Source of the DNA: Gorsachius magnificus
Taxonomy: Eukaryota > Chordata > Aves > Pelecaniformes > Ardeidae
Direction: 5' to 3'
NCBI GenBank assembly: GCA_034008185.1
Contig: CM067084.1
Coordinates: forward strand, 19,930,885 to 19,994,884
Length of the DNA stretch: 64,000 nt
Position 1 is the stretch's first letter. Every line of letters begins with the position of its first letter. The position numbers and the translations under genes were made by a program. This document shows positions 48,165 through 59,130 of the stretch, one piece after another. A model generated the notes under the pieces. The model was not told the DNA's origin. It saw only the letters and a program-made list of their open reading frames with translations, and did no database searches.

Positions 48165-50373
48165 CTGCACAAGACAGGAAAAGGAGGAAAGAAAAAGAAC
48201 AAAAATGTAAAAGAAAGCTCTGTGCACCAGACCAGTTTAATATTAATCATTACAAAAAAACCTGATTAGGACATTCTGACAATTCAAGTATTAAATGAAT
48301 TGAGATATACGTTTTAAAAATGTTTAAATTTTAAAAATTAAATTAATTTTCTGTAGTATGAATCAGAAAATCAGAGAATTGGCACAGCTCACAACAGAAA
48401 TACATTTGATGACCACATGGTTGCACAGATTATGTCAACAGAAGGACTTTGACTTTTCAACCTAAGGACACAGGCTTCTTCAGAACAGGTGCACACACAA
48501 AAAGAGCGCACTAGAAAAAAAAAATGAGGTAGGAAAACTAAAAACAGAGAAGGAAGGTTTTAAACAGGTAGCCAGCAACTAAAGCTCTCAGATGGACAAG
48601 AAATTACTATCAACAGGATCAAAAAATCAGAAATCAGAGGGGAAAGTGCACAAAGTCAAAAGGAAAATGTTATGAGACTACTGAGATGCCTCGGATGTTT
48701 GACAGGGCTGTTGCATCCATCTGCCAGATATACAGAAAAACCCCTCAGTCTCCCTCAGCTCCCTAGTAAAGAGTCATCTCCAAGGCAGAAATACCTGACA
48801 AATTTGTGAACTAGTTTTTCTACCGCAACTTTTAGCTTCACAAAAATGTTGATATATTTAAATAAATCAAAGAAAACTGATCTGGAGATCAAGTCACATA
48901 TTCTGAGTGTGAGAGGAAGTCTCCATGTATAAATGGAAAAATCATCTGAGTAGTTGATTTGCAATCATATATGAAAACTGATAATTAAAATCAAGGAATT
49001 GTATAATAAGTGGGAACAAGGGCAACCAGCTAAGGGTGAGTATAAGGGGCTAGGTTTTACTATTAGGTATTAATTTTGTCCTTAATATTCATCCTTATCT
49101 CCAGAGGTACACAATGAATCATCAAGAGACTTCAAAAGCTTCAAGTAAGACACACAAAGTGGAGAGTAATCCGAACCAGTGAGTGTACTGTCGAATAGGA
49201 GCTGGGGGCTGGAGAGACAAATCAGATACAGTTAAGAAGATTCTGTTAAAAAAAGGAAACTCTCCTTTTGGTATTTGTTACTAAGGAGTACTGCATGCAA
49301 TACAAAGAAAGCAACTGTTCTGAGGCTCTACTGTGATGTGATTTCAGTATTTGCAGTAGAGAAACAAGATAAACTTAGAAAAACACAACTTCTGAAGAAG
49401 TGAAGAAACTGGGCTTAATCTTAAACAAACTGCAGCAACACATGAGATCCAGAAACCCTCGTGTGCGAAGGATGGTTACACAGAACTGACTCATAAGAGA
49501 AACAAGCACATACTGCTAAACAAGCATATACAGACATATTAAGAAATGCCTTAATTATTAGAAACAATTGAAATACTAGAATCTTTACTGCAAAGCAGAA
49601 AAAAATCCCCAGGAAACAGATTTGACAAATGACTTTTGGAGATAACCTAAGCATAGTTAATCATTGGTTAGTGGCAGTGACATCCTGTGGTGATGTTCTG
49701 CCCTACTTATTTGCAGTGAAGAACCCAATCCTGAAAGAGATACTTGGGGAACACATCACTAAATTATATAAATAATCCAAATATCCAGTGGTAAAAATAA
49801 AAAAAATCAAATAAAATGTGCAAACTATTAATTACTTATGATGCTAAGTGAGGTCCAGAGCAGCTGAAAGACGCCTTCACAACTGCTTTAGTATTTGTTA
49901 GAGGGAGAAATGGAGATAATAAATTCGAAGGTTAGAGAGATTGTTTTCACCTAGCTTGCAAGAAAGTTTTTAGTAACCTTGTCACACTCATTGTAGCCAT
50001 GGACTGAAAAACCATGAGCAAATTCAGCAGACAGATTAAGATCACGAATCAACTGAAATTCCAAAACAGGCTTCTTTCTTGAGAAAGGACTAAATGTTCC
50101 ACATACAAACATGTTTTATAAGTTTGAGCTGAATATTCGCAATAGTTCCTCTTAATCCAGAAACATGCACCTGTGAGAGTGAAGTCACTTCATGTAAGAC
50201 CCTACACACAAATTTTTCTCTGCGGTTATGAACTAGGGTATTTCAGGACCTGCAAGCTTCCTTTTTCTATTCTTATCAGTACAAGAGTGTTTCAAACAAA
50301 GCTATTTTAAACTATTAAAAAAAAAAAAGTAAGACTCCATCTAAATTAGAACAAAAAGTGCACACACACTTAC
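48165..50373 (-). other. RAPGEF2 intron W8/W9
   Basis: GT-AG intron of 2.2 kb. I see no repeat, exon candidate or other structure in it. Confidence 0.85.
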
Positions 50374-50482
50374 CAAATAAATTGGTTTTCACAGTGATAG
50401 ACAGATGAGTGTTATTTCTAAGGATTTCCATGGCTTTTGACAGCTGAATGTTTTCAAAGTTCTGACCATTCACTTCCAGTAT
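50374..50482 (-). CDS. RAPGEF2: RAPGEF2 exon W8: second half of the PDZ domain
   Basis: Encodes residues 369-404, [20 protein letters not shown] to VKTNLF, plus one base (phase 1). It completes the PDZ fold with the expected [18 protein letters not shown] helix and a final THLSITVK strand. Acceptor TTTTTAG, donor GTAAGT. Confidence 0.95.
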
Positions 50483-50574
50483 CTAAAAATACAAACAGGT
50501 AGTGTTATTTTTATTTAGCAAAGACAAAGGAAACAAAAAGGGGACCAGGGGGAATACATTTTAAAAGTACGTAC

Positions 50575-50778
50575 CTGGTCTCCACGTTTCAAGCCTGCTT
50601 CTGTAGCTTTGCTACCAAAATCTACACTGTCAACAAAGATTCCAAATCCCTTTTCTGACCCTCCCAGCAAGATAAAAGGCAAAGGGGCTTCTCGAGATGG
50701 CTTTGTTAAGGTTATCAATCTTCTTTTAGCTTTAGCAGCACAAGCAATATTTAACAGCCTCAAATGTCCACCCATTTT
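50575..50778 (-). CDS. RAPGEF2: RAPGEF2 exon W7: basic linker and first half of the PDZ domain
   Basis: Encodes residues 301-368, [13 protein letters not shown] to LKRGDQ, 68 codons, phase 0 at both ends. After a basic helix ([17 protein letters not shown]) the PDZ domain starts. The carboxylate-binding loop reads EKGFGIF, followed by [20 protein letters not shown]. Known: the PDZ domain mediates membrane and junctional targeting. Flanking introns of 91 and 92 nt make W6, W7 and W8 a tight exon cluster. Confidence 0.96.
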
Positions 50779-50869
50779 CTACAAAAGAAAAGCATAATGA
50801 ATTACATATAAACAACAGCCTGGCTACTCCCTGTCATCCCAAATTGTCAGAAAAAACCCTCACTCTTAC

Positions 50870-50977
50870 CTCCCTCTCCAAATTGTTCTCAAATTCTTCC
50901 AGAAATCGAGTCATAGCAGGATCTCCTTCAAAATCATTGAAGTGATTGTTCACCCACAACAATACTACCCGTGTAAC
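50870..50977 (-). CDS. RAPGEF2: RAPGEF2 exon W6: Ras exchanger motif, second part
   Basis: Encodes residues 265-300, [16 protein letters not shown] to ENNLERE, 36 codons, phase 0 at both ends. It completes REM: the [14 protein letters not shown] helix is typical. Intron W6/W7 is only 91 nt (50,779-50,869). Acceptor AATTTTCAG, donor GTAAGA. Confidence 0.95.
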
Positions 50978-51845
50978 CTGAAAATTAATCGATAATATAA
51001 ATATTTTCTAGGAATACCCAGAACAGAACTAGTGCTAAGTCCTTTAAAAATACTGCTCCTTAAAGTCCCTGTAAATTTACACTGGAATCCTAAATATTAT
51101 ATATATACATATACACACACACACCCAAACCTAACTTTACTAATATGCAATCATTTACCAGGAGTATAGAATGGATTAAGTATTAAAATTGCTTTCACTT
51201 GTATAAACAATTGTATGTTGTATTTCATAAAGAATGCTATGAGTTAGAAAATTAACACTGGCTGTGTCAAATTTCATTGAGTTGGGAATAGAGCACACAG
51301 GTACAAGGCAACGAGTTAGATCCATTTCTGTCTTATAACAACAATTTCCTGTTCATGTACATTTCCAAATCTGCTTAATTCTTCAAGCACGTGATCATAA
51401 AGCTTCCGATACTGCTTTATATTGGTTCTTCAATCTCACAAATCTTTAGATAAGGCACCATTAACTTCATTAGGCATTTACCTGTGTGAAAGAGCTATTT
51501 TATGTTTAGAGAGGCAGGAAAAAGAGGCTATTGTGAGAAGCAGGAAAGAGCTTTTAAACAGGGAATACATGCAATTTTTTCCTTAGAGTCAATCTTTCAG
51601 TTTACTACTCCTCCTTTCTCTCTACCCCTACCCCCCCAAGCAACTATGATTATCAAGTTCAGAAGGATCTGGACTGGTATTTTACAGTTTGTTAGGAAAA
51701 AACCCTAAATGATTATTATCAGTTAATATTATTGAAGGTAAAGACACAAAATGAGAACTGCATTTTTTAAAACTATGTGCTTCCACTATAAAATTTTATC
51801 TTAGTATGTGATTTGACCTGGAACATCAGCAGCACTTGTCCTGAC

Positions 51846-51846
<1 letters not shown>

Positions 51847-51882
<36 letters not shown>
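51847..51882 (+). repeat. A homopolymer, 36 nt, in intron W5/W6
   Basis: Longest homopolymer of the window. No LINE or processed copy is evident to its left. Confidence 0.95.
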
Positions 51883-51885
<3 letters not shown>

Positions 51886-53334
51886 TTTTGATGTCTTGAA
51901 TTAATATTGATTCACACCATTTTAAAAAACTCCTGAATCCAAAATAGTTGTGCCATTCAAAGTTATCTCTAAAAATACAGCTATATTTCTTCTGTAAAGC
52001 TGGGAAAATAAGGTAGCAGAGGAAAACCTCTAAAACATTTCAAAAACAAGAGCTTAAGAACAAAATCTCATACAAATTTTAATCAGCTAAAGCTAACCCC
52101 CGTCCGTTCTTTGCATCTGCACAAAATCTAAACCTCTGCAGCCTCTTATGCTAAAGGTTTGATACCAGGCATCCATACACAAACCCTGCCACCCTCATAT
52201 AGATTTTCCAAGTAGTTTGCCTTTTACCCCAGAAAAGCAAGTGAATTCAGAATTGCCGAAATTAATGACCAAACTAATCAAGTACTTCAGAACTCCTCAA
52301 GAGTTCAGATTTCTAACAGGAGGCAACCACACAGCACTACCTGCTGCAGCCACAAGGATGTAGGCTGGGGTAGCATTTCTGAGATATTTGGTATTTTTCC
52401 ACCTTTGAAAATGAAATTCCTTTCTGTTAAAGATCTGTGGTGTTTTTCATTAATGTGGATGACATTGGAAGATCCAGAGGATGAACGGTTAAATTTAGGC
52501 TAATTGCAGATTTTTAAAATTGGCTGGGAAGTTGCAAGCCATACTGCATTAATATATTTTAAAACACTGGAGCAATAGCTTCAGTATCAATGCTGCTTTC
52601 AAAGTTGGGGCTTACTAACATACACCCAAATGACACCACGCTGGAAAGGGTTGAATGGTGACTTCCAGAGGAAGGCCATTATTTGTGTCACAACCAAGAA
52701 CACCGTTAAAAGAGGATTAAAACTGTAAAGTTGAGTACTCTGCTGCTGGGCAAAACTCTCAGTAAGGTTGGATCTCAGATGGCCCAGTCTGATTACTACT
52801 GGGTACTGGTCATCCTCAGGAAGTTCTACTCACCCCGTTCCCTCTCCTCACTGCCTATCAGCCCCTAATACAAAACAGCCACAGCCTTCCAGATTCCTCG
52901 TTACCCACTTGCTTATCTCCACTTTTCCCAAGCTGTTCTCTGACTCTTGCCTTTCTGTCCATGCTACTGGATTGGTTACTGAGACAGCAGAACAAAGAAC
53001 TGCTCTGTTTTCAGACCTGATACCAGTAACTGTGCTGGCTCATGCTGTTACAGAGGCTGAGGGGATTATCCCTTGGAGGACAAGAAAAATAGGTTTAAAG
53101 ATGAACTCCCAATTTTATAGATCTGAAGCTGTAACAAGCCTATGCTAAACAATATTAGCTGCAAATCCTATCCTCTCTGCCAAATGTAAGATAATTCCTC
53201 CAAGGCACAGATATACTCACATTCCTAGAAGAAATACCAAGATCTAAATAAAAGGTGAAAACCAAATTTTTCTTTAACCTTATTGATATAATTCCCTTAG
53301 TTTCAGATTTGCAAAAAAATCAGAAAATTTTTAC

Positions 53335-53353
53335 TTTTTTTTTTTTTTTTTTT
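53335..53353 (+). repeat. T homopolymer, 19 nt, in intron W5/W6
   Basis: Uninterrupted T-run; poly-A on the RAPGEF2 strand. Confidence 0.95.
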
Positions 53354-54004
53354 ACATATGAGAAAGTTGTATGCAAGTGAAAGTAAAGCACTGTAGTGTG
53401 AAGCATTATATAGCCTCAACAGACAGTGTGCCAAAACTGGACATACAGGGCCTTATTCTTCCATCATGGCAGTTTTATTTAGGGAAGAGGATGTTTGACT
53501 GCTTTCTTGCATTTGGGTTGGTTGGGTTTTTTTTGTTTTGCTGTGTAAGGCTCAACAGATTCTTAACAATGGCTACATTTTCTAGTCTTTATATAAAAAT
53601 AATCACTAATGTTTGCCAAGTTGTGTTAACTAGTATTATGCATGGAAAACACAGAACTAAGTTATATACTCAGATTTCAAGACACAACAGAATTCTATTG
53701 AATTATATTAAATAAAAATACTGATTATTGGAAAAAAGCATTCCCTATCCTTGGAAGCAACTAAGTTATGTTGTAAAAACACAGCAAGGTAAAACATGGC
53801 TAATTTAACTTGCCTAAGCACATTAATACTTAAATAAAATAAGGAAAATTTTTTCTTAGTTTTATCCCCATATTCTGCCATTAAAATGTCATCAGCTATT
53901 TGTGTCCTATTCAGTTTAGTCATTCTCTCTAAAACATACTTTATTTTTAACAGCTTATATTTCAGTGCAAATGGTAACAAGTATGTAATTCAGGGGATTT
54001 TAAC

Positions 54005-54169
54005 CTTATCCCTGAGGCTGGGGTCATTGAACCACTCCAACAACTTCTTGCCCACTTCCATTGGGCTGGAAAGAAAGGTCCTATACGTCAACAGGAAATC
54101 TTCTATAAAAGTTGGGTCTACCACAGAGTGCTCTTCCACCAAATGCATTGTTAACCTTTCAGCTGTTCC
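54005..54169 (-). CDS. RAPGEF2: RAPGEF2 exon W5: Ras exchanger motif (REM), first part
   Basis: Encodes residues 210-264, [13 protein letters not shown] to NDPSLRDK, 55 codons, phase 0 at both ends. It includes the REM signature [20 protein letters not shown]. In CDC25-family exchangers this helical domain packs against and stabilises the catalytic hairpin. Alanine at the third residue replaces the serine I recall for human. Donor GTTAAA is weak but in frame. Confidence 0.95.
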
Positions 54170-54532
54170 CTATTAAAAAAAAAATAAAATCTTAGTTATA
54201 AACCAGATTCTCAATAAGTACAAATTTCTTTTCTTGTGACATACTGAAAATGCATTACACTAGAAAGAATACTGGCATCTATTGACTGATGAGCTAAGCA
54301 AACATAACAGCTTAACCATTCTGATAAGTAAAAAATTTATGTATTTAATTTCTATAGAAATCCCCCAGTTATCAATGTGCATAATTATAAAAAGAGAAAA
54401 TAGAAATATTAACTATTTTCAAATATATATTTTTTTAATATATATTTCTCAAGAAATCCTGGACCTAGCTTGCAAAGTTAAAAAGTTTATAAAACACAGA
54501 CTTTTGCAAGACACTCCCTCTTTTGCTTTTAC

Positions 54533-54685
54533 CTTGATGACAATGTGACCTTTCCTTGTTCCAGTGCGATCAAGCTCCCTGTGCTCCTTCACCATCACAA
54601 TCTCCCCTTCCTCTTCTACCTTCTGCATGTTCTTTTCCACTTGATTGAGGATGCGGCAATAATCTTGCTGGGCTATACAAACAAA
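54533..54685 (-). CDS. RAPGEF2: RAPGEF2 exon W4: end of the cyclic-nucleotide-binding-like domain and start of REM
   Basis: Encodes residues 159-209, [13 protein letters not shown] through RKGHIVIK, 51 codons, phase 0 at both ends. The first half closes the beta-roll and its C-helix ([20 protein letters not shown]). The second half ([19 protein letters not shown]) opens the Ras exchanger motif. Acceptor TTCTTTCCAG; donor GTAAAA. Confidence 0.95.
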
Positions 54686-56298
54686 CTGGAAAGAATCATC
54701 ACGCACCAGTATTAAAATGTAAAATCTTCAGAAAAGCATTTAGACTTAAGATGCAAGGACTCTATTGACAGAAACAAAGTAATTTCTCAACCTGCAGTGA
54801 GCCAAATTTGTCCTTCCAGCAGTTCAGCTGTAGTAAGCAAATGAATACACAAGGACAGTACTTCCACTACAATCTCGCAGTTAGAGGAGACCAAGATTCA
54901 GCAGAGCAAAGTGATTTAGCGTTATCAGCCATTTTTGTTAGCTGCTTTGACCTCCCCTCTGCTGGAGATGAAGCTCAGTATCCTAGTCAATATTTTTCCT
55001 CCCATGCAAGATTTTGTGTGGTATGTAGAAGGGTTAAGAGACTGAAGGGAAAACCTAGCTTTTGATTTTTGTGCCTACTGCTACTGTGAATAATTTTCAT
55101 TTTTCATAGCTATTTATTAATAAAGTCAATCATTAAGAAAACTAACTTTTATTCAGTTACATGAGAGCAGGCACACAAACAAATTACTTCTGGATTAAAG
55201 CATACAGCAGGAAAAAATATTTTCTATAATCATCTGCTCAGCCAAGAATGTAAGTGCAAGAATAAATATCTGAAGAATATTCCTAGCACCTACACCATAA
55301 AATATAATGAAGACCACCCACTACAACTTAGGGAAAAAATAATACAGTATGCACTATGAATTGTCTTCTGTAACTTGTTAAAAGTTTTATATCTTTGGCT
55401 CTTTTTTTGGGTGAATATTCAAGATTAAACTGTCATCTTCTATAAACTTGCGTATTTAACTGAAAGGAAATGACAGTGTTTCTTCTGATTGAAAAGTTGA
55501 TAAATGATCACATATGTACTTAGGACAAAGGCATGAGATTCACGGAGATAGTATTTTCTCCTGCATTCTTCGTAATTCATTTACGTACCTATTTCCAGCA
55601 GCTAGTAGTAGCTGAAACAGACCTCCCACAGTCTGGATTTGTTGCAAAACATTATCCTAACAAGAAACCATTTATGCACTTTTTGGAAGTTAGATGGGAG
55701 AACTAAACCAGGTGACTACATTAACACACATTTACACCTAATTCAAATGGCATCTACTGGAAGCTAATCAGCCATCAGGACCATGCAAAATGCTTAATTC
55801 ACCCAGGGTTTGGCTATTATCTTCTCAATGGGAATATGCAAATAGCAACCACATATCCAGATCAGGCTACAAGAAACATTCCTTAAATCTCACTTTTTGT
55901 GTTAGAGCAAACATCAAGGCATTTTCCTTGAAAGGCCAGATTGGCTGAAACTAGATTTTCTAGACAGAGAGCTTGTATTACTATAAGAATTAGTAGCTGA
56001 TGGCTAATGGACCATGAGAACCTAAGGGAAAGTTTGAAGCAATGCATATATGCAACACATTGCTGGACCTCAAGTTCTGGAGATGGCACGTAGACAAACC
56101 TCTTAATCTAAAGTCATGAAGAGAATTCAATTTCCCAGACTGTGGGTATGCAGGAGCCACATTTCCCAACTATTGTACAGTGTTACACACTGGAGATTTT
56201 ACATATATTCAGTTTAAAACAAAACTGTATCTGGCTATTGAGTTGCATCGTGCCTATATGTACGTGATTTTGCTGTGTATTACAGTCTGACACACTAC

Positions 56299-56457
56299 CT
56301 GGCAGTCATCCACTTTGGTTCTCATCACTCCTTTCATATATTCCTTTTCCATAGTAGGGGAAACACCAAAACTGTTCCCCATGCAGAGTATCTCTGTTCT
56401 TCCATCAGGGTACGTCACCTCCACAGAGCCGTTCAAAATGACTGACCAGGAATCCAG
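56299..56457 (-). CDS. RAPGEF2: RAPGEF2 exon W3: core of the cyclic-nucleotide-binding-like domain
   Basis: Encodes residues 106-158, from [14 protein letters not shown] to VDDCQ, phase 0 at both ends, 53 codons. It has the beta-roll pattern [15 protein letters not shown] and GNSFG. The phosphate-binding cassette, which in true cAMP receptors carries an Arg-Ala-Ala core, is replaced by [13 protein letters not shown]. That fits the long-standing doubt over direct cAMP binding, although RAPGEF2 has also been proposed as a neuronal cAMP sensor. Confidence 0.95.
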
Positions 56458-57007
56458 CTACAAATCAAATGTTGCAGGATACGTGAAGACTGAATCACTT
56501 AACAATGTACTATCATTACCATTTTTCCAAAGGAACCTATTAAAGCACCTATTAAAAACATTTATAAGCTAGTTGACCTTAAATATGCAGCTATTTCCAG
56601 CTCAAGAAAACTGGAATCCTGTGTTTAACTATGTTAAGAGATTATGTAAGACTAAGTTTTGTTTGGGGTTTTTTTTTGTTGTTTTGTCTTTTTTTTAAAA
56701 AGGAAAAAAAGAAAAAAAAGGTGGGTTTAAAACACCACTTAAATACTGAAAATCCCCAAATCAGCTCCAATAGGCAGGAAGCATTTTGTACAGTATGAAG
56801 AGTATTTTCTTATGCTTTTATTGCATAAGAAACGTTGTGTGAGTGCTAACAAAAGCTTTCAAACAAATGCAGAACCGAGAGAGGCATAGTTTACCTGATC
56901 AGTGTTACTTTTTCTTTATTAATTACAAGGCAACAAAAGAGGACCTTAACCTTGTGCAATCTGGGACGTCTGGTATAATAGGAGAGCCCAAAGTAACTTC
57001 TACTGAC

Positions 57008-57144
57008 CTCTTCCCCATCGTTTAGTACAATGGTTCCTGCTCTCTCCACAACTGCGAACACCATTACAGCACAGAGCTCTCTCCTCACTGACATTGTCAT
57101 GTTGGCAAAAGCAGGCAATTGATGCATGAATTCCAGCAGTTGTT
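57008..57144 (-). CDS. RAPGEF2: RAPGEF2 exon W2: start of the cyclic-nucleotide-binding-like domain
   Basis: Encodes residues 60-105, [10 protein letters not shown] through TIVLNDGEE. The first codon is split with W1 (G|AA). The helix and first strands of a cyclic-nucleotide-binding fold are recognisable: RRELCAVM, then [15 protein letters not shown]. The exon ends in phase 0 with donor GTCAGT. The acceptor tract is CTCCTTCAG. Confidence 0.95.
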
Positions 57145-57850
57145 CTGAAGGAGAAAAAGCCCACTGAGTCGTGGATGTCAAAACAACAGAGCACAGCAAA
57201 GACAGTTCTTCAGCAAGATGCCCGAGGCTACTTAAGCTAAAATGCTGCACAATCGTTTCTGTATACTAATAAATCATGTACAGTGGCCTGTTGTAATTAC
57301 TGGGTATTTTGTAGACCAGACTGGCTGGTCACATCATCAATAGAAGCCCTGCAAAGTAAAATTCAGTATAACGGAAGAATTGTAATGTAACCAAGAGCTC
57401 TGAATACAACCAATGAAACTATAATACTCCAGCGAGCCAGGGCAGTAAGTCGGTAAAGACTATGATAGGCCTATATAAAACACAGCAAGACATTAAGAAG
57501 GGAAATATCACAAAACTGAGCAAGTTCATTGGTAAAGCAAACCCCTCGTAGGCTAGACCTAACAGTAACTTGTACATGATCATCATCTGGTGCATTTACA
57601 GAGTTCCAGATAGAACAGGATTACTGTCTTAAAGGTGACTACTGCTGCTTTGTCTTCTGCATGCACTGGGGTTGCACTTGTACTCAGCTGTGAACTTCGC
57701 CCATATGAATAACTACAGAGCTCTTTTTTTTTTGATAGCCCTGCTGAGGGATTATATGCCCTAAATCCTAGACATTTTTACATTCAGATTGATCTAAAAA
57801 AACTACTGAAAGTAGTCACTAGGACCCCATCTTTTTCCTAAATTTTTATT

Positions 57851-58044
57851 CACTCAGAATTCACTGAATGGTTGAGGTTGGAAGAGACCTCTGGAGGTCA
57901 TCTGGTCAAACCCTCCTGCTCAAGCAGGGCCACCTACAGCCAATCGCCCAGGACCGTGTCCAGATGGCTTCTGAATACCTCCAAGGAGGGAGGCCTCTCT
58001 ACCACCTCCCTGGGCAAACTGTGCAGTTCTCTGTCACCCTCATA

Positions 58045-58080
<36 letters not shown>

Positions 58081-58315
58081 GTTTCCTGGTCATCAGATGG
58101 AGCCTTCTGTGTTTCAGTTTGCACCCACCCATTGTCTCTGGTCCTGCCACTGGGCACAACTAATAGCCTGACTCTGTCTTCTTTACACCCTTGCTCCAGG
58201 TATTTGTATACATTGATAAGATCCCCCCAAGCCTTCTCTTCTCCAGGCTGAACAGTCCCACTTCTCTTATACCTTCCTCGTATAAGAGATGCTTCAGTCC
58301 CTTAATCATCTGATA
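57851..58315 (-). mobile_element. CR1 LINE 3' fragment, minus orientation, in RAPGEF2 intron W1/W2
   Basis: Reads on the plus strand as the reverse complement of a CR1 3' end: ACTGAATGGTTGAGGTTGGA and CCTCTGGAGGTCATCTGGTC at the left, then the middle region, and the segment equivalent to CAGCCTGGAGAAGAGAAGG near 58,230. It shares this text, reversed, with the 3' part of the element at 8,005-9,723. A 29-nt A-run (58,050-58,078) interrupts it. It is in the same orientation as the host gene. Confidence 0.88.
58050..58078 (+). repeat. A homopolymer, 29 nt, inside the intronic CR1 fragment
   Basis: Interrupts CR1 similarity where the family has only a short A/T stretch (CACAGTAAAGAAG-like on the other copy). 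Likely slippage expansion inside the element. Confidence 0.9.
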
Positions 58316-58952
58316 ATCAACCTTAATCATCATTTAGTCATGCTTTGACAAAAGAAAAAAAATTAAAACTCAGCCATCTGTGAAACAGATTAGATTAGAA
58401 ATTGTAAGAATTTGAATTCTAGTTCTGCTTTGCTTTCAATGTATTAGCCTGTATGTTAACTTAGCAAATTAATTTGATTAGATGCACATTTACGTAGAGG
58501 TCTTAACAGTTCCAATGTTTAACACAAATGTGTATCTGTGGTTAAAAGCAGACAGAACATCACAACTTTTTAATTAAAAAATTTAGCACGATAAGCATCC
58601 AGTGTTGACGTTAATGATGACTTTGCCAAGGTTCTGTTTTCCAGGACACAATGATGTTTATGATGTTTACTTCATAAACCAGTTCCGATACCAATTAGAA
58701 GCTGAAGCTTGAGATCCAAAGGGCCAGCAACTAATAGTTTTCACCCATATCATGTGTGTTTTCCTCCTTTTCCTTGGTTGTACTCATTCACTGGCTGAAT
58801 TTACGGCATTTATTAATCACCTTACAGAATAAATACTAAACTTACCAACTACAAAAGCCAATGATTAAAATAAAACCTCGAGCTCAAAAAGTAATTTTTT
58901 TTCGGTGAAGGAAAACAAGTTTGACAGTATTTTACTACATTGCAATACTTAC

Positions 58953-59130
58953 CAATGTCATCATCTGTCCTGTCTATTGGGTCTTTCTCCAAGCAGTCTC
59001 TAACAATATCCCTACTCATCAAAGGATCCGATGCCCTTTCAATGTCTTCTTCATCGTCATCATCCTCAGAATCCACTGCTGTCTCTGGCAACCCACTGAG
59101 ATCCATATCACCAGCCTCACTTTCTGTAGC
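58953..59130 (-). CDS. RAPGEF2: RAPGEF2 exon W1: acidic segment before the cyclic-nucleotide-binding-like domain
   Basis: Encodes residues 1-59 of the part seen here, beginning [13 protein letters not shown] and ending RTDDDI plus one base (phase 1). It contains the acidic run [10 protein letters not shown]. The acceptor is at 59,131-59,132 and the donor is GTAAGT just below 58,953. The segment is the acidic linker that leads into the cyclic-nucleotide-binding-like domain. It is the most 5' exon I can find: a search for the preceding Ser-rich exon (ending near LSDIYQ in human) in 59,131-64,000 found nothing. Confidence 0.95.

Larger units (their letters stand above)
50978..54004 (-). other. 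RAPGEF2 intron W5/W6
   Basis: GT-AG intron of 3.0 kb with a 36-nt A-run and a 19-nt T-run. The part around 52,600-52,690 has a faint CR1-like phrase (ATGACACCACGCTGGAAAGG) too short to call. Confidence 0.85.
54686..58952 (-). other. RAPGEF2 introns W3/W4, W2/W3 and W1/W2
   Basis: Three introns (54,686-56,298; 56,458-57,007; 57,145-58,952). The last contains the minus-oriented CR1 fragment. Nothing else recognised. Confidence 0.85.
22215..59130 (-). other. RAPGEF2: RAPGEF2 gene, 3' portion (22 coding exons plus 3' UTR)
   Basis: Seen: 22 exons on the minus strand, each bounded by AG and GT, join in one frame to 1,427 codons plus TAA. Domain order is acidic segment, cyclic-nucleotide-binding-like fold, REM, PDZ, RA, CDC25, and a Ser/Pro-rich tail ending VSAV, which is the RAPGEF2 architecture. 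Known of the family: it activates Rap1 and Rap2 at cell junctions, synapses and endosomes, and links cAMP or active Ras/Rap to adhesion, neuronal and ERK signalling. The first codon here matches about residue 65 of the 1,499-residue human form (length and sequence recalled from memory), so the N-terminal exons and promoter lie beyond 64,000. Relative to that form the only clear length change is about eight residues fewer in a Gln/Pro stretch of W17. RAPGEF6 is the close paralogue, but sequence agreement in the linkers and tail favours RAPGEF2. The 3' limit is an estimate from the poly(A) signals. Confidence 0.97.

Noticed and set aside
52600..52690. Possible very old CR1 fragment
   Set aside because: Only about 20 bases resemble the CR1 phrase around the FADD block; too little to call.
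53215..53240. Strong acceptor TATTTCTTCTAG followed after 4 nt by GTGAGT in intron W5/W6
   Set aside because: The 4-nt length breaks the frame and the site lies inside the REM coding region; likely a decoy.
58849..58851. Three-nt exon possibility (TTTTGTAG, TTG, GTAAGT) after W1
   Set aside because: It would add one Val in frame, but a 3-nt exon defined only by sequence is not supportable.
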